Assembly: GCA_028692885.1 (NCBI GenBank)
Contig: JAQUWM010000006.1
Coordinates: 1 to 64,000 of the forward strand
Direction: 5' to 3'
Origin: Acetobacterium sp.
GTDB lineage: Bacteria > Bacillota > Clostridia > Eubacteriales > Eubacteriaceae
Length of the DNA: 64,000 nucleotides
Below are positions 59,610-64,000 of the stretch, piece after piece. The notes beneath the pieces are model-generated. The model searched no databases and was not told the DNA's origin. It was given only the letters and a program-made list of their open reading frames with translations. Both the position numbers and the translations under genes were made by a program. Each line of letters starts with the position of its first letter. The stretch's first letter is position 1.

Positions 59610-61688
59610 TTATTCTTTAGGCAGCATCGCTTTTCGGGATAAATTGATGCGACCCTGACCGTCGATTTCCATAACCTTAACGGTCACTTCATCACCGATT
59701 TTAACCACGTCTTCAACCGCATTGACCCGTTCATTGGCTAATTTAGAAATATGTACTAAACCATCTTTACCCCCTGGCAGAGATACAAAGGCACCGAAAT
59801 TCATGATCCGGACAACCTTACCGGTTAACACTTCGCCAACTTCAACTTCTCTGACAATGTTTTCAATAATTTCCTTGGCCCGATTGCCAGATTCAGTATC
59901 GACTGACGCAATGAAGATCCGTCCATCATCTTCGATATCAATCTTAACACCGGTATCATCAATAATCTTATTAATAACCTTACCGCCAGAACCGATAACG
60001 TCACGGATTTTTTCGGGTTTGATTTGGAAAATAATGATCCGTGGCGCATAAGGTGATAAATCTTTTCGGGACTCGGCAATTTCTTCATTCATGATACCAA
60101 GAATATGCAGTCGGCCAATTCTGGCTTGTTCCAAAGCCTCGGTTAAAATCTGTTTGTTGATGCCGTCGATTTTAATATCCATCTGGATCGCAGTGATACC
60201 ATCAGCTGTTCCGGCCACCTTGAAATCCATATCGCCGAGGAAATCTTCCATTCCTTGAATGTCAGATAAAATCGCTAATTTGTCATCTTCTTTAATCAGA
60301 CCCATGGCTATACCAGCAACGGGCGCCTTTAATGGTACCCCAGCAGCCATTAATGAAAGCGAACTGCCACAAACACTGGCCTGGGAGGTTGAACCATTTG
60401 AACTTAATACCTCAGAAACGACCCGAATTGCATATGGGAATTCATCTTCAGATGGCAGAACTGGAATCAGAGCCCGTTCGGCCAAGGCACCATGTCCGAT
60501 TTCACGACGGCCGGGACCACGAGATGGTCGCGCTTCTCCGACACTGTATGATGGGAAATTGTAATGGTGGATATAGCGTTTAGAGTCTTCATTTGATAAG
60601 CCATCGAGTTTTTGCACATCACCAAGAACACCCAGCGTTACAACTGACAATACCTGCGTTTCGCCACGGGTAAATAATCCTGAGCCATGGGGTCTTTCCA
60701 AAAAATCAATTTTAGCGGTAATCGGTCGGATTTCCTCCATTTTTCGATTGTCTGGACGAATACGATCTTCTAAAATCATGCGACGAATTTCTTTTTTAAC
60801 AAGCGAACTGATCACATCATCAATTTCTATTTTCTGATTAGGATAAATTTCTAAGAAATGTTCTTTTACAAGGTCTTTTATTTTGTCAATGTTGTCAAGT
60901 CGCTCCATCTTATCTGGCGTTTTAACAGCATCGCTTAATTGATCTCCCAGGAACGCAATGATCTCAGCCTTGATTTCTTCTGATGGGGCGAAAATTGGAT
61001 AATCAGCTTTAGCTTTGCCAACAGCTGCCATAATCTCTTCCTGGAAGGCAACGATTTTCTTTATTTCTTCATGTGCCAATAAAATTGCTTCCAGCATTGC
61101 AGCTTCAGAAATTTCATTAGAAGATGATTCAACCATCATAATGGCATCTTTGGTTCCTGATACAACCAGGTTAAGATCACTAAGACCACGTTGTTCTTCA
61201 TTGGGGTTGACAATAAATTCTCCCTCAACCAAACCGATAGCTACCGAACCAATCGGTCCATTAAATGGCAAATCAGAAATACATAAAACGATTGATGCGC
61301 CAATCATAGCCGCTATTTCAGGGGCATTATCCTGATCCACGGACATAACCGTAGCAATAACCTGAACTTCATTTCTAAAGCCTTTAGGAAAGAGCGGTCT
61401 GATCGGGCGATCCATCAATCGGCAATTTAAAATCGCTCGTTCGGTTGGCCGACCTTCACGCTTTATAAAACCGCCCGGAAATTTCCCGACAGAATATTGT
61501 TTTTCTTCATAGTCACAGCTTAATGGGAAAAAGTCCATCCCTTCTTTGGGTTTTTTGGCAGCCGAAACAACTGCTAAAACTTCTGTTTTTCCGTATCTAA
61601 TCATGGCCGCACCTTTTGCAAGCAGAGCCACCTCGCCAATCTCGACGCGGAGTGATCGTCCGGCAATTTCAGTTTCAAAAATATTCAT
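59610..61688 (-). CDS. pnp: Polyribonucleotide nucleotidyltransferase (PNPase)
   Basis: 692 residues from the ATG at 61688 ([20 protein letters not shown]); the frame starts upstream but GAGAAAAG fits this ATG. Two RNase PH domains ([40 protein letters not shown] with LAERAL), a helical linker, a KH domain ([20 protein letters not shown]) and an S1 domain ([20 protein letters not shown]). It degrades RNA 3' to 5' by phosphorolysis. It follows rpsO, the universal gene order, with a terminator between them. Confidence 0.96.
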   Translation of the reverse strand: MNIFETEIAGRSLRVEIGEVALLAKGAAMIRYGKTEVLAVVSAAKKPKEGMDFFPLSCDYEEKQYSVGKFPGGFIKREGRPTERAILNCRLMDRPIRPLFPKGFRNEVQVIATVMSVDQDNAPEIAAMIGASIVLCISDLPFNGPIGSVAIGLVEGEFIVNPNEEQRGLSDLNLVVSGTKDAIMMVESSSNEISEAAMLEAILLAHEEIKKIVAFQEEIMAAVGKAKADYPIFAPSEEIKAEIIAFLGDQLSDAVKTPDKMERLDNIDKIKDLVKEHFLEIYPNQKIEIDDVISSLVKKEIRRMILEDRIRPDNRKMEEIRPITAKIDFLERPHGSGLFTRGETQVLSVVTLGVLGDVQKLDGLSNEDSKRYIHHYNFPSYSVGEARPSRGPGRREIGHGALAERALIPVLPSEDEFPYAIRVVSEVLSSNGSTSQASVCGSSLSLMAAGVPLKAPVAGIAMGLIKEDDKLAILSDIQGMEDFLGDMDFKVAGTADGITAIQMDIKIDGINKQILTEALEQARIGRLHILGIMNEEIAESRKDLSPYAPRIIIFQIKPEKIRDVIGSGGKVINKIIDDTGVKIDIEDDGRIFIASVDTESGNRAKEIIENIVREVEVGEVLTGKVVRIMNFGAFVSLPGGKDGLVHISKLANERVNAVEDVVKIGDEVTVKVMEIDGQGRINLSRKAMLPKE

Positions 61689-61805
61689 ACTTTTCTCGCT
61701 TTCTATTATAATCACCAGAAACGACGCTTTTTTGCACCGTCTAGTTTAAAGGTCGCAATCATAAGGGTAAGCGTACTCACTATTTTAGATTGATAACCTT
61801 CAGGT

Positions 61806-61835
61806 AAAAAAAAAGGGCGGAATACTCCGCCCCAA
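61806..61835 (-). terminator. rpsO terminator
   Basis: Minus strand GGGCGGAGTATTCCGCCC followed by nine T, directly after the rpsO stop. Confidence 0.93.
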
Positions 61836-61836
61836 A

Positions 61837-62103
61837 TTATTTTCTTAAGCCTAATCTTTGGATTAGTTCACGATATCGGTTGATATCTTTGTTTTTCAGA
61901 TAAGTTAATAATCGTCGTCGCTGTCCTACCAGTTTCAGCAGACCGCGTCGTGAGTGATGATCTTTTTTATGGATTTGAAGATGTCCGTTGAGATCATTAA
62001 TTCGTGCTGTTAATAATGCAATTTGAACTTCCGGTGAACCAGTGTCACCTTCGTGTGTTTTGTAGTCTTCGACAACCTGTGCTTTTAATTCTTTACTAAT
62101 CAT
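61837..62103 (-). CDS. rpsO: Ribosomal protein uS15
   Basis: 88 residues, the family's usual length, with [40 protein letters not shown] and the closing [20 protein letters not shown]. It binds 16S rRNA in the small subunit platform. AAGGAG precedes the ATG. A promoter lies at 62191-62219. Confidence 0.97.
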   Translation of the reverse strand: MISKELKAQVVEDYKTHEGDTGSPEVQIALLTARINDLNGHLQIHKKDHHSRRGLLKLVGQRRRLLTYLKNKDINRYRELIQRLGLRK

Positions 62104-62190
62104 TTAAATTCTCCTTATTTTTTAATTTAGCCACAGACCGAGTATTTTGTTGGAGTTTCAAAAAACTAAGTGAATGGTAATAACTTAATG

Positions 62191-62219
62191 AGTATATCAT
62201 AAATATTTTTCGTTGTAAA
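62191..62219 (-). promoter_or_regulatory. rpsO promoter
   Basis: Minus strand TTTACA (62214-62219), 17-base spacer, TATACT (62191-62196), leaving an 80-base leader before rpsO that could hold the known S15 autoregulatory structure; I did not resolve it. Confidence 0.6.
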
Positions 62220-62223
62220 TGTG

Positions 62224-63132
62224 TTATTCAATAAATTCTTTTCTAATACAGTCGATATCCATTTTAATCTGCGCAATCAAATCGTCAATGGAATCAAATT
62301 TTTTTTCATCTCTAATCTTTTTCTTGAACTCAATGGTAATCTCCTGATTATAAATATCTTCATCAAAATCATAGATATAGGTTTCAATGCTAAATGGATG
62401 TTTTTCGAAGGTCGGGTTAAATCCTAAATTGGTCAGTCCATATAAACATTTCCCTTGATAATGAACATGGGTATAATAAACGCCAGTATTTGGCAAAATT
62501 ATTTTCTTATCTAATTTTATATTTGCGGTTGGAATCCCAAATTGGTGACCCAGCCCCTTACCTTGAACAACCACCCCGCTCAACGAATAATTTCGACCTA
62601 AAAATGTTTTTACCTCATCCACCTGACCGCAGCCGATCAGTTCGCGGATAAAACTTGAACTTACTGAGTGAACATTAATGATAAACGGTGGCAGAATTTC
62701 AACTTCAAATCCATATTTTTTCCCCAGTTCTTTTAACGTATCGGTTGTTCCGATCCCCTTATAACCAAAATTATAGTTGAAACCAACAACAACAACTTTG
62801 ACATTATATTTTTTCAATAGGTAGTCGGTGATAAATTTCTCCGGGGTTAACTTCATCAACTTCTCGGTGAAGGGATTCATAAACACAAAATCAACACCAA
62901 CATCCTGAATCATCGCTTCTTTTTCCGCATTCGATGTGATCAGCCAAGGTGTATAATTAGGAAAAATTAATTCCAGCGGGTGTTCTTTAAAAGTCATAAC
63001 CCCAGTTTTACAGTCTAATCGCTGGCCAATTTTTTTTGTTTCTTCGAGCAATGCCCGATGTCCCAAATGTACCCCATCAAAAAAGCCCAGGGCTAAAACA
63101 ATTTCTTCTCCGTGATAAGTTTTTGTCGTCAT
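62224..63132 (-). CDS. ribF: Bifunctional riboflavin kinase/FAD synthetase
   Basis: 302 residues. N-terminal FAD synthetase part (ALGFFDGVHLGHRALLEETK, GFNYNFGYKGIGT, SSSFIRELI) and C-terminal riboflavin kinase (VVQGKGLGHQFGIPTANIKL with PTAN, TNLGFNPTF, IETYIYDFDEDIY). It converts riboflavin to FMN and FAD. It starts 8 bases after truB, the standard pair in Firmicutes. Confidence 0.95.
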   Translation of the reverse strand: MTTKTYHGEEIVLALGFFDGVHLGHRALLEETKKIGQRLDCKTGVMTFKEHPLELIFPNYTPWLITSNAEKEAMIQDVGVDFVFMNPFTEKLMKLTPEKFITDYLLKKYNVKVVVVGFNYNFGYKGIGTTDTLKELGKKYGFEVEILPPFIINVHSVSSSFIRELIGCGQVDEVKTFLGRNYSLSGVVVQGKGLGHQFGIPTANIKLDKKIILPNTGVYYTHVHYQGKCLYGLTNLGFNPTFEKHPFSIETYIYDFDEDIYNQEITIEFKKKIRDEKKFDSIDDLIAQIKMDIDCIRKEFIE

Positions 63133-63140
63133 TGTTTACC

Positions 63141-64000
63141 TCACAGTAGTTTTGTCGGTTTAATGTAGTTTCCTTCTTCGTTCATATGGTATCTGCCCAT
63201 GCCAATAAGCTGATCGCCATCATATAAACGCAAGATTTCGCCCGGGTAAAAATCATTCAGCGACTCCTGAATATTCCATTGAAAAAGCTTATTTCCATTA
63301 AGTAAGAACTTGCGACCCTGCTCGGTTGCCCGCACACATTGATAACGGTCTAGCGAATACGCCAACGGGTAGAAAAGCGCTTCGCTCTGATCCTGGTTGA
63401 TTATTTCTTCGATCTCGTTCAGAGTTAACGCATCAATGATGCCAAAGCTCCCAACTCGATGCCGGATCAGGTTCCCCATGCATCCCAATGTCCCCAGGGC
63501 GCTCCCAATATCACGACACAGCGAACGAATATAGGTTCCTTTCGAACAGGTTACCATAATTTTAGCTTTTTGAGAATCTGCGCAAAATTCCAACAGACTG
63601 ATCCCGGCAATGTGAACGTCCCGTTCCGGAATTTCGACCGTTTCACCGTTTCTGGCATAGTGATAGAGTTTTTTTCCATTCACCCGGATGGCTGAGTAGA
63701 TCGGCGGTCTCTGGCGGATATCGCCGATAAACTCAGTCAGGATACGTTCAAAAGCATCCCGGTTGATCCGCTGTTGATTTTCATTGATAACTGTTCCTGA
63801 TAAATCGTCGGTATCGGTTTCGATCCCGAGAATAACTTCTGCCTCATAAATCTTTTCGTGATCGGTGATGTATTCAACCATTTTCGTCGCCTGACCAACA
63901 CATAAAACAAGAACGCCCTGAGCATCTGGATCCAGCGTTCCGGTATGACCAATTTTTTTTGTTTTGAGAATCTTCCGGGCCTTAAAGACGACATCATGAG
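63141..64000 (-). CDS. truB: tRNA pseudouridine(55) synthase TruB, 5' end outside window
   Basis: The frame runs past the internal ATG at 63881 to the window edge, so about 286 residues are seen of a usual 300-310. Upstream of that ATG the codons give KIGHTGTLDPDAQGVLVLCV, holding the catalytic Asp of TruB, so 63881 is not the start. Further signs: RQRPPIYSAIRVNGKKLYHY, VTCSKGTYIRSLCRDIGSAL and a C-terminal PUA-like part. It makes pseudouridine 55 in the T loop of tRNA. Confidence 0.95.
   Translation of the reverse strand, partial: HDVVFKARKILKTKKIGHTGTLDPDAQGVLVLCVGQATKMVEYITDHEKIYEAEVILGIETDTDDLSGTVINENQQRINRDAFERILTEFIGDIRQRPPIYSAIRVNGKKLYHYARNGETVEIPERDVHIAGISLLEFCADSQKAKIMVTCSKGTYIRSLCRDIGSALGTLGCMGNLIRHRVGSFGIIDALTLNEIEEIINQDQSEALFYPLAYSLDRYQCVRATEQGRKFLLNGNKLFQWNIQESLNDFYPGEILRLYDGDQLIGMGRYHMNEEGNYIKPTKLL

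Overview
The window looks like a chromosomal segment of an anaerobic Gram-positive bacterium of the class Clostridia. Eubacteriaceae, for example an Acetobacterium-like acetogen, is my best guess. The evidence is the housekeeping order truB-ribF-rpsO-pnp-dut-ftsK-rimO-pgsA-cinA-recA-rny-ymdB-purB, Shine-Dalgarno sites of the GGAGG type, TTGACA/TATAAT promoters with 17-base spacers, and a LexA box of the GAAC-N4-GTTC type at recA. The genus is inference from general gene order, not from a search. All recognised protein genes but one are on the minus strand.

Positions 1-22 kb are an accessory region built of duplicated, broken and mobile pieces. It starts with a SpoIIE-type phosphatase cut by the window edge. 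It then holds an esterase, two Nudix hydrolases, two PLD-DEAD/H helicases (one intact DUF3427 type), an AbiE toxin-antitoxin pair, a macro-domain protein, a NERD-HRDC protein (one intact, one truncated copy), an HNH nuclease, a methyltransferase, and three copies of a small unknown protein ending in Tyr-Pro-Trp-Trp (YPWW). The four genes running from 9851 to 5069 (Nudix, helicase, YPWW protein, NERD-HRDC) form one tight operon and are my best candidate for an undescribed defence-like system. A truncated group II intron sits inside the ribosome binding site of abiEi, and a 228-base MITE with perfect 18-base ends lies at 16417-16644.

Positions 22.4-44 kb are a 21-gene surface polysaccharide cluster, probably one long operon read from about 44.25 kb leftward. 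It encodes a bacillosamine-type initiation set (PglE, PglC, PglD relatives), a complete WbpA-WbpB-WbpE-WbpD set for UDP-GlcNAc3NAcA, three GT4 and one GT2 glycosyltransferases, a Wzy-like polymerase, two Wzx-like flippases and a WbqC-like protein. It also contains a leucyl/phenylalanyl-tRNA-protein transferase relative translationally coupled to a sugar aminotransferase. That pairing suggests aminoacylation of an amino sugar from charged tRNA. The distal end abuts an Hsp20 gene that has lost its N-terminal half.

Positions 44.3-64 kb are conserved housekeeping genes: a MazG-like pyrophosphohydrolase (the only plus-strand gene), yraN, rnhB, citrate synthase, tRNA-Trp, purB, ymdB, rny, recA, cinA, pgsA, rimO, ftsK, dut, pnp, rpsO, ribF and the 3' part of truB. 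A 150-base imperfect palindrome lies between rny and its terminator. No CRISPR array, rRNA, complete transposase gene or phage gene was seen.
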